64,000 nt of DNA from Ornatilinea sp. (lineage in GTDB: Bacteria > Chloroflexota > Anaerolineae > Anaerolineales > Anaerolineaceae). Numbering within the stretch: the stretch's first letter is position 1; every line of letters begins with the position of its first letter. This document shows positions 1 to 8,239 of the stretch, piece by piece. A program made the translations under genes and the position numbers. Below the pieces are notes generated by a model, which had not been told where the DNA came from, did not search any database, and saw only the letters and a list, made by a program, of their open reading frames with translations. The stretch covers positions 1 to 64,000 of the forward strand of contig JAHDQE010000029.1 of the NCBI GenBank assembly GCA_018433975.1. Direction: 5' to 3'.

Positions 1-14
1 CGCTCTTCCGATCT
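1..14. other. Illumina adapter remnant
   Basis: The first 14 bases, CGCTCTTCCGATCT, are identical to the 3' end of the standard Illumina read-1/read-2 adapter. They are not genomic. The contig really begins at base 15, and the reading frame of the first gene only becomes genomic from base 16. Confidence 0.93.
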
Positions 15-15
15 G

Positions 16-975
16 TTCGGTCTGCTGGTGCAGGCAGTCTGTCTGTTAATTGTCCCACAGATCAACCCCAGCACCCACTTCTGGTTATTTGTCACGGTAG
101 CTTTTTTATTGCAAACCGGTATGGCATTATACGACACCTGCACAGACGGGCTGGCACTGGATACCACGCCCGAAGAGGAAGAAGGCACCATTCAGGGGTT
201 CATGGTAGGCGGGCGGGCGCTGGGCGTCGTCATGATCTCGGCACTGATTGGCCTGATCGCTCAGAACACTTCCTGGAGTACCGCTTTTTACGCGCTGGCG
301 GTGCTCAGTCTTTTACCCCTGCCTCTGGTGCTCCGCGTAAAAGAAGCGCCCCGCCCGGCGGAACGTAAGTTTGAGTGGAAAGCATTCAAAGCTTTTGGGA
401 AACGCGAGATCATCGCACTCAGTCTACTCGGAGCCCTGTACTCGCTGATCATCAACGCAGCCAATCAACTGGTCAACCCCTTCCTCCAGACCGAATACGG
501 CATCCAGCTCACGACTGCCGGATTTATCACAACCGTGTGGGGCGTTGGGGTGGTCATCGGCGGGCTGACCGGCGGCCGCCTGACCGACCGCATTGGTCAA
601 CGCCGCTCAATCCACTGGGCCATTGGCATTTCTTTGGTATCCATCACGACTCTGTCATTAATACTCAATCCCGCAATGGCCTGGCCCCTGGTGATCGCCT
701 TTGGCGTGGCGTATGGTTACTATGAAACGGTGTATTTCGCCATCTCAATGAAATCCTGCGACCCGCGCATTGCCGCTTCCATGTTTTCCATCTTGATGGC
801 GATCGCCAATATTGGCACCGGGATTGGTCTGGGAGTCAGTGGCGCAATGGTGGATAAAATTGGCTACCGCTGGACTTTCGTGATGATTGGCGTTCTGAAC
901 CTGGCCGCCATCCCGTTATTGTCGGTGATTTCCGGTAAACAACAAATCACTAAACCCGAAATCTCTCTGGAATAA
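16..975 (+). CDS. MFS transporter, 5'-truncated
   Basis: C-terminal part of a major facilitator superfamily secondary transporter. The open frame runs into the adapter at the left edge, so the N-terminal helices are missing; the GTG at 28 is an internal codon, not a start. About eight to nine hydrophobic helices remain. The loop GGRLTDRIGQRR is the usual MFS cytoplasmic A-type motif (G-x-x-x-D-R-x-G-x-R), expected between the first two helices of the second half. The short cytoplasmic stretch VKEAPRPAERK is the central loop between the halves. The substrate cannot be told. The stop is TAA at 973-975, followed by a 57-base gap to the next gene on the same strand. Confidence 0.85.
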   Translation, partial: FGLLVQAVCLLIVPQINPSTHFWLFVTVAFLLQTGMALYDTCTDGLALDTTPEEEEGTIQGFMVGGRALGVVMISALIGLIAQNTSWSTAFYALAVLSLLPLPLVLRVKEAPRPAERKFEWKAFKAFGKREIIALSLLGALYSLIINAANQLVNPFLQTEYGIQLTTAGFITTVWGVGVVIGGLTGGRLTDRIGQRRSIHWAIGISLVSITTLSLILNPAMAWPLVIAFGVAYGYYETVYFAISMKSCDPRIAASMFSILMAIANIGTGIGLGVSGAMVDKIGYRWTFVMIGVLNLAAIPLLSVISGKQQITKPEISLE

Positions 976-1032
976 TTTTTTTGACGGCCGCCAGCCGTAA
1001 TTTGGAATGTTATTGAGTGAGGAGCGAAATAC

Positions 1033-2148
1033 ATGAAGACACTTAAAACAGAGTGCGTTTCAACCTTCGACCCCATCCATACCCTGGTTTTCGATTGGGG
1101 GAACACCCTGATGAAGGTGCTTCCGGAATATGATGGTCCGATGGTCGAATGGCCGGAAATTGCTCCGGTAAAAGGGATCAAAACCGCTCTGACGCGGCTG
1201 AAACCACATTACCGTCTGGTGGTTGCCACCAATGCCGCGGATTCCGGCGCAGAACAGGTCAGGGCAGCATTATCCCGGGCAGAGTTAGAAGGTTTCTTCA
1301 GCGAGATTTATACAGCGCAGGAATTGGACAACTCACGAAAGCCGGAAATTGCTTTCTTCCGAAACCTGGAAAAAGCACTGGATGAATCCCCGAGCAACCT
1401 GATGATGATTGGGGACGACTATCGGTCCGATATCCTTGGCGCCACCCAGGCCGGCTGGCGGGCCATATGGTTTGACCCCGAAATGGAAGCCTGCCCCGGT
1501 CTGATGCCGGTACATACCCAGGAAGTCTATTCCATGTCACGGCTGCCCGATCTGATTGAAAAACGCGAGCTGCCCGGATGGAATCTATGCCTGACCTGGC
1601 TGCTGGAACAAAACGCTTCCAATAATCTCCTCCTTCACACCCAGACCGTGGCAGCTATCGCTTACCAATTGGCATTATGGCTGCGGGCCGCCCGCCAGGG
1701 AGTTGACCCTATGCTTGCCCACCGCGGCGGGATGATGCACGACCTGGCCAAATTGCTTTCCCTGCGCACCGGTGCCAGCAGCGTGGACCATGGGCGTCTG
1801 GCTGCCCAGCTCCTGATCGCCTGCGAGCAACCCGAACTGGCGGAAATCGCACGCCGGCATTTGTTGTTCTGCCTGACAGACGAAGACCGGGCCCCCGAAA
1901 CCTGGGAACAGAAAGTGGTTTACTTCGCCGACAAACTGGTCGAAAACACCCGGCTCGTATCTCTGGAAGACCGCCTCCGCTTCCTGCAGGATCGCTACCC
2001 CAGAGATAAAGACCGGATCGAAAATTTTCTCCCCGATCTGCTTAACCTCCAGGACGAGTTGTGCGCGGCTATGCGGATGGATCCCGAAGCGTTGTTCTCG
2101 AATCTCAAATCCGCTTTATATGGAGAAAACACGAATCTGCGTCGCTAA
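1033..2148 (+). CDS. HAD-like domain fused to YqeK-like HD domain
   Basis: Two-domain protein of 371 residues. Residues about 17-165 are a HAD fold: motif I is F-D21-W-G23-N-T, motif II is VVATNA, a lysine lies in NSRKPE, and motif IV is MIGDDYRSD. The usual second aspartate of motif I (DxDGT) is glycine. Phosphonatases and some other non-phosphatase HADs also deviate here, so simple phosphomonoesterase activity is doubtful. Residues about 195-360 are an HD domain with all metal ligands visible (H202, H236-D237, H253, D300) and the YqeK-like string YFADKL. YqeK proteins are symmetrical Ap4A hydrolases. The fusion may join two nucleotide or phosphate hydrolases of the Yqe type; this is inference. 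The start has a GGAG about 11 bases upstream. An intrinsic terminator follows. Confidence 0.8.
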   Translation: MKTLKTECVSTFDPIHTLVFDWGNTLMKVLPEYDGPMVEWPEIAPVKGIKTALTRLKPHYRLVVATNAADSGAEQVRAALSRAELEGFFSEIYTAQELDNSRKPEIAFFRNLEKALDESPSNLMMIGDDYRSDILGATQAGWRAIWFDPEMEACPGLMPVHTQEVYSMSRLPDLIEKRELPGWNLCLTWLLEQNASNNLLLHTQTVAAIAYQLALWLRAARQGVDPMLAHRGGMMHDLAKLLSLRTGASSVDHGRLAAQLLIACEQPELAEIARRHLLFCLTDEDRAPETWEQKVVYFADKLVENTRLVSLEDRLRFLQDRYPRDKDRIENFLPDLLNLQDELCAAMRMDPEALFSNLKSALYGENTNLRR

Positions 2149-2166
2149 CTGCGCAAACCGGAATCT

Positions 2167-2210
2167 AAAACACCCCACCTGAAAATTGGTTTTCAGGTGG
2201 GGTGTTTTTA
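2167..2210. terminator. Bidirectional intrinsic terminator
   Basis: A perfect 19-bp inverted repeat (2167-2185 and 2190-2208) with a TTGG loop, flanked by A and T tracts on both sides. It separates the convergent HAD-HD and serine-hydrolase genes and would work on both strands. Confidence 0.92.
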
Positions 2211-2217
2211 TGAATAA

Positions 2218-3696
2218 TTAATTGAGATTGAAGTAATTGTAAACTGCCCGGGAAAGATCCGAAAAAATCTTGTTTGCCGGATCAAATACAAGCTGGGTGG
2301 GCTGGTGCATGAAGATCACCAGAATATAATCGCCTCCGGGAGTATAGACGATGCTTGCGTCTCCCATGGTGTGCAGCAGACCATCATATTCGATGATCCA
2401 ACCATGTTTATGTGCAATCCGGGTACCTTCCGGAAGACCGGCCTTAATCAACACACCAATGTCATTCTGGGCCAGATAATCCAGCATCTTCTGACATTCA
2501 TTCTGAGAGATTTCACCCGGATAAGCCGCCGGCAAAGTGCCCCCACCGTTCAAGGCACATTGGTAAATATCGTCCAGAAGCAGCCCCATGTCTACCGGAG
2601 TGGTCTGATTGTAAACATCCGGATCGGTAGATACATCCGTACGGGAGTTAGCCGGGGTTTCATACCGGTAGAGAAGCGGCGCGCCAATGTAAAAATATCC
2701 GGCCAGGAAAGTATTTTCTAAACCCAGATATTGCATATCATCGGTCAGCTCCATAGGACCCAGGTTCCGGTCCATGACTTCCTGCATCAATTGGTCCGCC
2801 GGATCATTTTCGGAGCGTTCAATCATCAATTCAATCATCTGCGTGATGTTATCCGGTGTCGGCTCATTAACCCGGCGAAAGACGGAGGTCATAATGGGAA
2901 TTTTCATCGTACTGGCCGCAGTGAAAGCAATCTCAGGAGGAAGCAGTTCGCCCCGTTCATAGGCAAAGCTCAATTCCTGACGAGTTTGCAAATCCAGCAA
3001 ATAAATCTCTGTTAACCCATCAAAAGCAGAAACATCGATGATCTGCTCAAGTAAAATTTCCAGGTTGGATAGGGAAGGGCGGGAGGCATCCACTTTATTC
3101 GTTGTCAGATTCACGATACGGCCGGATGGAGAACGCAAAGCATCCTCAATCAAAATCACTGCCCGGTCAATATCCAGCAAACTGCCCGGATTCCCGGTTT
3201 TAAATTCGGTTGTGCCCGGAACCGGCACGGTTTCTTCAGCCGGCTGGTCGTACCGTGTAGCAATCTCTTCACTCAAGTAAACCCGCAAGCGGTCTTCTGA
3301 AAGCTCGGCGCTCAAGGGGACTTCTTTCGGTGTTGGAAGCTGATTCCAAAGATAATCCCAAAACGCGCTCCAGAAAGGCTGGGTGATACGCTGGAGATCC
3401 CCTGCCGCCAGCATCGCATCCAATTTCAATTCAAAACCCAGTACTTGCGGTTTGATCTGAATAACCGCATCTCCGTAGTGAAGTTCAACAGGCACACCAT
3501 AAGCCTGGACCAATCTTTCAGCAGCCTGTTCCTGTTCCAGCCCGCCAACCGGTACCCCGGCAATGTATAATCCGGGCGGAAAAGTTGAACGGATCCGGCT
3601 GTATTGGACCAACTGCAAACCGGTTAAAACCGCAGCTGTAAACAAAAACAATAAAGCGGCCCAGCGTAAAATGGAAAGTAAGACATTTCCTCTCAA
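2218..3696 (-). CDS. Beta-lactamase-fold serine hydrolase with PG-binding-like N-terminal domain
   Basis: Exported, membrane-anchored protein of 492 residues. After one N-terminal membrane helix comes a domain like the putative peptidoglycan-binding domain of VanW/YoaR and YkuD-type proteins (PPGLYIAGVPVGGL). The C-terminal half is a class-A-beta-lactamase-like fold (Beta-lactamase2 family): S-T-M-K fits SxxK, S-E-N fits SxN, and K-H-G sits where K-T/S-G is usual. It more likely acts on the cell wall or as a DD-peptidase-like enzyme than as a true beta-lactamase. I chose the TTG at 3696 because AGGAG lies 8 bases upstream; a GTG at 3714 has no ribosome binding site. It is a single gene, divergent from gmd. 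Confidence 0.75.
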   Translation of the reverse strand: MRGNVLLSILRWAALLFLFTAAVLTGLQLVQYSRIRSTFPPGLYIAGVPVGGLEQEQAAERLVQAYGVPVELHYGDAVIQIKPQVLGFELKLDAMLAAGDLQRITQPFWSAFWDYLWNQLPTPKEVPLSAELSEDRLRVYLSEEIATRYDQPAEETVPVPGTTEFKTGNPGSLLDIDRAVILIEDALRSPSGRIVNLTTNKVDASRPSLSNLEILLEQIIDVSAFDGLTEIYLLDLQTRQELSFAYERGELLPPEIAFTAASTMKIPIMTSVFRRVNEPTPDNITQMIELMIERSENDPADQLMQEVMDRNLGPMELTDDMQYLGLENTFLAGYFYIGAPLLYRYETPANSRTDVSTDPDVYNQTTPVDMGLLLDDIYQCALNGGGTLPAAYPGEISQNECQKMLDYLAQNDIGVLIKAGLPEGTRIAHKHGWIIEYDGLLHTMGDASIVYTPGGDYILVIFMHQPTQLVFDPANKIFSDLSRAVYNYFNLN

Positions 3697-3926
3697 AGCG
3701 TCATCTCCTGACACAAAACTGCGTCAGCCACGATTTTACCAGATAAGGTTAAATGGTTCTTAAGATTTTGGTTTGACAGTTCAAACAGCCGTGATTATAC
3801 TTACCAGACACTACAAACCTGGGGTAAAAACATACGGCAGCTACAGTATTGAAACCGGCGTGAATTTTGTAAAAAAAAGCTTCGTTTCCATATTGCTGCG
3901 GGAAACCAGCCATTTGGAGGTTAATT

Positions 3927-4994
3927 TTGAAAAAAGCTGTAATCACCGGGATTACCGGGCAAGATGGTTCTTATCTGGCCGAGCTGCTGCTCGCTCAAGG
4001 CTACGAAGTACACGGACTGATCCGGCGGGCAAGCACATTCAATACACGCCGGATTGACCATATTTACCGCGACCCGCATGGAAACGGAGATAAAGTCCAT
4101 CTTTATCTGCATTACGGCGATCTGACTTCACCCCAATCCCTGCTGGACATCATTTATGAAGTACAGCCCGATGAGGTGTATCATCTCGCCGCTCAGAGCC
4201 ACGTCCGGGTCAGTTTTGATATGCCCGAATACACCGGAGATGTAACCGGTCTGGGGACCATTCGCCTTTTGGAAGCAATGCGCCGCGCCGGAGTCAAATC
4301 CCGGTTTTATCAGGCCTCTACCAGCGAACTGTTTGGTTCCGCTCCGCCTCCTCAAAGTGAAAATACTCCCTTTTACCCACAAAGCCCCTACGCAGCCGCA
4401 AAACTATATGCTTATTGGGTCACCCGGCAGTACCGGGAAGGTTACGGAATGTATGCCAGCAACGGCATCCTCTTCAACCATGAATCCCCCCGCCGCGGTG
4501 AAACCTTTGTCACCCGAAAAATCACCCGCGCGCTGGCCAATATTGTGGCCGGGAACCAGAAGCACCTCTATCTGGGCAACCTGGACGCCAAGCGGGACTG
4601 GGGCTATGCTCCGGACTACGTGGCTGCCATGTGGAAGATGATGCAGCATGACCGGCCCGGCGATTTTGTAATCGGTACCGGTGAGGCGCATTCCGTCCGC
4701 GAATTTCTGGATGAAGCTTTTGGTTACGTCAACCTGGACTGGCACGATTATGTCCGGATTGATCCCCGCTATTTCCGCCCCAACGAGGTGGATTTCCTGC
4801 TCGCAGATCCCAAACAGGCCAAAGAAATCTTTGACTGGGAACCACGGGTGTTCTTCAAAGACCTGGTACGGATCATGGTAGATGCAGATATGGAAAAGCG
4901 GGGCTTAGATTCCCCCGGAGATGGAAAGAAAATCCTGGAAAAGCACCACGGAGAATGGCACCGCTGGGAAAGCCAGGTCATCAGCATGGATTAA
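3927..4994 (+). CDS. gmd: GDP-mannose 4,6-dehydratase
   Basis: Extended short-chain dehydrogenase of 355 residues, the normal length for the family. It converts GDP-D-mannose to GDP-4-keto-6-deoxy-D-mannose, the entry to GDP-fucose, GDP-rhamnose or GDP-perosamine for surface glycans. The N-terminal TGITGQDG is the NAD(P)-binding glycine loop, S-T-S-E-L-F-G carries the catalytic Thr/Glu region, and Y-A-A-A-K is the YxxxK catalytic pair. [16 protein letters not shown] is strongly diagnostic for GMD. The start is TTG, fixed by GGAGG at 3916-3920. No reductase or epimerase gene lies beside it, so the end product cannot be told. Confidence 0.95.
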   Translation: MKKAVITGITGQDGSYLAELLLAQGYEVHGLIRRASTFNTRRIDHIYRDPHGNGDKVHLYLHYGDLTSPQSLLDIIYEVQPDEVYHLAAQSHVRVSFDMPEYTGDVTGLGTIRLLEAMRRAGVKSRFYQASTSELFGSAPPPQSENTPFYPQSPYAAAKLYAYWVTRQYREGYGMYASNGILFNHESPRRGETFVTRKITRALANIVAGNQKHLYLGNLDAKRDWGYAPDYVAAMWKMMQHDRPGDFVIGTGEAHSVREFLDEAFGYVNLDWHDYVRIDPRYFRPNEVDFLLADPKQAKEIFDWEPRVFFKDLVRIMVDADMEKRGLDSPGDGKKILEKHHGEWHRWESQVISMD

Positions 4995-5012
4995 CCCAAC
5001 AGATGAATTAAA

Positions 5013-5043
5013 GACCGCTGCAATTGGAGCAGCGGCCTTTTTT
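5013..5043 (+). terminator. Intrinsic terminator after gmd
   Basis: A 9-bp stem with one mismatch (5013-5021 with 5029-5037) and a 7-base loop, followed by a run of T from 5038. It also lies just beyond the stop of the convergent transglycosylase gene. Confidence 0.85.
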
Positions 5044-5048
5044 ATCTC

Positions 5049-5678
5049 TCAATAATTATTATAAATCGCCAGGACTTTGTCCGCGTAGTAATACCCCACA
5101 TCCCGCGGACCATAAGCCACCAGTGCTTCACGGACACTGCCATGCTTGTTCACCAGACCGGAGAGCATACGAACGCCGTAAGAGATATTGAACTCCGGAT
5201 CGTAAAGCTCCTCCATGCTGGGGCGTGAGGCAAAGCACGGACCATTGATACACATAAAGCCGGCTGCCAGTCCATCCCGCGGCATGACCTGCATCAACCC
5301 CACTGCCCCGCTGGAAGAATACGCCCGTGGGTTGCCGCCGCTCTCCTGGGTAATCAAAGCCGCCACAAGGTTTGGGTCCAACCCCTCGGCACGGCTGTAA
5401 TTCTGGATGATATCGCACCACTGCCGCACTTCAGAAGAATAACCGGAAGATATCTCACAGGAGCTGCTTTCTTCAGATTCCTGCTTTTTCTTCTCAGATT
5501 TATCTGCCTGTGCTTCCTGGTCTACAACTTCCGAAACCTCTGCACCCGCTTTTTCGGTTACCTTTACCTCTTCGGCATAAGCCAGCACAACATCCGGGCG
5601 GACGATCAGATTCCCCATCAAAAACACGCACAGACTGCCCAAAATGAAACCCGGAAGAATTGCCCATCGAATGTTCAC
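5049..5678 (-). CDS. Lytic transglycosylase (SLT family)
   Basis: Exported peptidoglycan-cleaving enzyme of about 209 residues. An N-terminal hydrophobic segment (signal or anchor) is followed by a Lys/Glu-rich low-complexity linker and then the SLT goose-lysozyme-like domain. The catalytic glutamate lies in ALITQESGGNP, and SSSGAVGLMQVMP is the typical substrate-cleft motif. MltC/Slt-type enzymes cut the MurNAc-GlcNAc bond and form 1,6-anhydroMurNAc. I chose the GTG at 5678 because AGAGG lies 5 bases upstream; a longer GTG-initiated frame to 5699 lacks a binding site. It is transcribed alone and is divergent from the lipoprotein gene. Confidence 0.85.
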   Translation of the reverse strand: MNIRWAILPGFILGSLCVFLMGNLIVRPDVVLAYAEEVKVTEKAGAEVSEVVDQEAQADKSEKKKQESEESSSCEISSGYSSEVRQWCDIIQNYSRAEGLDPNLVAALITQESGGNPRAYSSSGAVGLMQVMPRDGLAAGFMCINGPCFASRPSMEELYDPEFNISYGVRMLSGLVNKHGSVREALVAYGPRDVGYYYADKVLAIYNNY

Positions 5679-5851
5679 ATCTACCTCTACTTCAAACACA
5701 GATAAAATTGGATCGTGTTCTTATAATAGCACTTTTGTTCTATTTTATCAAGAGTTTGTTCGATGAATGCATTTCTTAAATGACTTGCGCCTTCCGGTGC
5801 ATTCTAATAAAATCAGCTTGAATATAACGCTATTTTTTCGGAGAAAGCTCC

Positions 5852-6307
5852 ATGTCTCATCAGCCCCCGGTAAAACAATCCTTTTTCTTGCTGGCCGTCC
5901 TCGTTTTCTTGCTGGCAAGTTGTGCCCCCGACCCCTATAAAACCGTTTCTACTACGGTTCAGGTCACTTTCCAGGAAGACAGTTTTACCCCTCGCCAGTG
6001 GAAAGTGCCTTCAGGAGAACAAATTGAATTAAAGCTGGATAACTCAACCGGCACACCGCGTTCCTGGCTGCTGATGGCCCATCCGGTAGAAGTTCCTCTG
6101 CAGGATGCCGACCGTGAATTCATCTACTTTGAGGCTGAAGTTCCTGCCAATACCACGCAAAGCCTCTTTTTTAACGCGCCCAACGCTCCCGGCGAGTATG
6201 ATATCCTCCTCGACCCGTCTGCCGAAGCAGAAGACGGCTGGGTGGGTAAGCTGATTGTTTATCAGACCAGCTTTCTAAAAGAGACCGGACATTTCCCTGC
6301 CCCCTGA
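5852..6307 (+). CDS. Cupredoxin-like lipoprotein
   Basis: Lipoprotein of 151 residues: the signal peptide ends in the lipobox L-A-S-C (Cys24). The rest looks like a small cupredoxin-type beta-sandwich (EDSFTPRQWKVPSGEQIELKLDNS, then APGEYDILLDP), as in COX2/EfeO-type copper domains. The C-terminal Cys-His-Met copper ligands of true cupredoxins are not visible: no cysteine remains after lipidation and the only conserved-looking histidine is in MAHPVE. It may be a non-metal, ligand- or protein-binding relative. It is convergent with the Fur-family gene. Confidence 0.6.
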   Translation: MSHQPPVKQSFFLLAVLVFLLASCAPDPYKTVSTTVQVTFQEDSFTPRQWKVPSGEQIELKLDNSTGTPRSWLLMAHPVEVPLQDADREFIYFEAEVPANTTQSLFFNAPNAPGEYDILLDPSAEAEDGWVGKLIVYQTSFLKETGHFPAP

Positions 6308-6331
6308 TTCTCAGAAAAAACACAGGCAATT

Positions 6332-6766
6332 TTATAGATTCTCTTGAGAGCAGACCGCACAGGTACCGAAAAGCTGCATCCAATGGTCTTCAATGGAATA
6401 TCCCGTTTTCCTGCCAATATCCTTAAAAAAGGCTTCCAGATTTTCCCCCTCAAAATACTCATACCGGCCACATCGCGTACACAATAAAAGATGTTTGTGC
6501 CCCTCCCAGGCCGGAACAAATGCCTGGCAATCCGCCTCCTGATGCACTCTCAGGATGAGGTCCAGTTCTTCCAGCTTTTCCAGGGTGCGGTATACCGTCA
6601 CTAACCCCAAACGCGGGTAAGCTTCTTTTGCGATTTCATAGACCTCAATCGGCTTCAATACGCGGTCCGTGTTCGCAATCACATCTATCACCGCGCGGCG
6701 GGCATCCGTAAGACGGTATCCATTTTCACGCAGCAGATTCTGCCATTTCTGGTTTTGTCCGGCCAA
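6332..6766 (-). CDS. Fur-family metalloregulator
   Basis: Transcription factor of 144 residues, standard Fur/Zur/PerR length. The N-terminal winged helix is seen in NGYRLTDARRAVIDVI and GLVTVYRTLEKL. The C-terminal dimerisation domain has HKHLLLCTRCGRYEYF (regulatory-site histidines and first CxxC) and CAVC (second CxxC, structural zinc). The metal specificity (Fe, Zn, Mn, peroxide) cannot be assigned from the sequence. The start is a TTG at 6766 with GAGGAAA 7-8 bases upstream; no better ATG exists before the helix-turn-helix. Its targets are not evident from neighbours. Confidence 0.88.
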   Translation of the reverse strand: MAGQNQKWQNLLRENGYRLTDARRAVIDVIANTDRVLKPIEVYEIAKEAYPRLGLVTVYRTLEKLEELDLILRVHQEADCQAFVPAWEGHKHLLLCTRCGRYEYFEGENLEAFFKDIGRKTGYSIEDHWMQLFGTCAVCSQENL

Positions 6767-6849
6767 ATTTACTTTCCTCGCTTATCCAATCTTTTACAGA
6801 CTGATTATAAAGGTAAATTTCTACTTCGGGTAAAGATTAGCATAAGGAA

Positions 6850-6875
6850 AAAGCATCCCCACAAGGAGATGCTTT
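6850..6875 (-). terminator. Intrinsic terminator after LysM-M23 gene
   Basis: An 8-bp stem (6850-6857 with 6868-6875) that extends by two more pairs past one mismatch, followed on the minus strand by T-rich sequence. It lies 25 bases past the peptidase stop. Confidence 0.75.
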
Positions 6876-6899
6876 GAAAATTTCAGGTATTTAATAAGC

Positions 6900-8120
6900 C
6901 TACTGGACGAAATTCCAGGGATTAACCTTACCGTAAACTTCGCTATACAGTTCAAAATGCAGATGCGGCCCGCTGGAATTACCGGTAGAGCCCATCCCGC
7001 CAATCACATCGCCCTGATAAACATACGAACCGCAGCCCACATTCAGAGTATCCAGATGCCCATATAGAGACTGCCACCCATTTCCATGATCAATCACAAT
7101 CACATTTCCATAGCCCCAGTCGTTCCAACCTGCATAAACCACAACCCCCGAATCCGTTGCGAAGATGTTGTAGCCCGTATCTCCGGCAATATCAATCCCA
7201 TAGTGATTTGTTTCCGGAGAGTAATCGTATCCTGAAAGATACCGTTCCACACTCGGCCAGACAAAGGTACCGGTTCCCACCGGACCATCGTCAACCGGGC
7301 CGCAGGCACCGGGACCCATGATATTCGCCACCGCAGGGTCCTCACGGGTAATGTTGGGAACGCTCCAGGAAACATAAGCCCGGGTTCCGCCCGGTACGAT
7401 CAACCAGGTACCCGGCTCAATATTCGGATTGGAGAAATCTCCCAGCGTGTTGATATCCAACCGATTTCCCGGCCAATTGACAATATCTTCCGGCGCAACA
7501 CCATAAAACTGTGCCACGCCGTTCAGGCCATCGCCTGCATGCCACTCATAATACACACCGTCCACCGGCAGAATATTCAGTTCCTGATCCGGTTGAAGAC
7601 GATGCGGGTCATCTCCCAAGGTGTAATAATTTCCCCAAAAGATTGTCTCGGGTTTCAGGTTGAATTTGTCCGCAATGGCAAAAATGGTATCGCCTTTTTC
7701 GACGGTATAGGTAATCACATCAAAACGCGGCTTGGTCGGGAGTTGGGTATGAATTTGAGCGACCCGTGAGATGCCCTGATTGAAAGCGCCGACAGGCGCC
7801 GGCTCAACAGCAGCCACTTCAATCGACCGGGTCGCTGTAGGCAACGGCGCAGCAATTGCTTCAACCTGGCCCCCTGTCAGATTTCCTTCCAGGTAAAAAT
7901 TGCTCATTACCCAGATCACCAGCAGCACCATCGCAACCAAAGAAAGCCCTGTGCCAACGCGCATGGCAATTTCACCCAACCCCATGCGGAGCAGGCTTTC
8001 CCAGATTTCTCCCCAATTTCTTTTGGGACGTTTCAGGGAAGCGTCATCCTTGCTGTCTACAGGCTCAGAAGCGTTTTCTGGTTCAAGAATTAATTGATGC
8101 CCCATTTGGGAATCATGCAT
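6900..8120 (-). CDS. LysM-domain M23 metallopeptidase
   Basis: Membrane-anchored cell-wall endopeptidase of about 406 residues. A cytoplasmic head rich in charged residues is followed by one membrane helix (VAMVLLVIWVMSNFYL), then two LysM modules (first at YTVEKGDTIFAIADKF, second at YEWHAGDGLNGVAQFYG), then a C-terminal M23 domain. The zinc ligands are visible in NHYGIDIAG (HxxxD) and HLHFE (HxH), with a further His in LYGHL. The domain is complete, so it may cut peptide cross-links or act as an activator like EnvC/NlpD. I chose the ATG at 8120 (AGAGGT upstream); the frame extends to 8165 without a binding site. Confidence 0.85.
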   Translation of the reverse strand: MHDSQMGHQLILEPENASEPVDSKDDASLKRPKRNWGEIWESLLRMGLGEIAMRVGTGLSLVAMVLLVIWVMSNFYLEGNLTGGQVEAIAAPLPTATRSIEVAAVEPAPVGAFNQGISRVAQIHTQLPTKPRFDVITYTVEKGDTIFAIADKFNLKPETIFWGNYYTLGDDPHRLQPDQELNILPVDGVYYEWHAGDGLNGVAQFYGVAPEDIVNWPGNRLDINTLGDFSNPNIEPGTWLIVPGGTRAYVSWSVPNITREDPAVANIMGPGACGPVDDGPVGTGTFVWPSVERYLSGYDYSPETNHYGIDIAGDTGYNIFATDSGVVVYAGWNDWGYGNVIVIDHGNGWQSLYGHLDTLNVGCGSYVYQGDVIGGMGSTGNSSGPHLHFELYSEVYGKVNPWNFVQ

Positions 8121-8239
8121 AACGTGAATAAACCTCTTTTGCCATGATATCACAAGCAAATTCATTGGTCAAGAAAGCTTGATTTTATAGGATTCGACAC
8201 TCGTGTATAAAAAATCTACCTTCTCCAACCCCTAATGGT

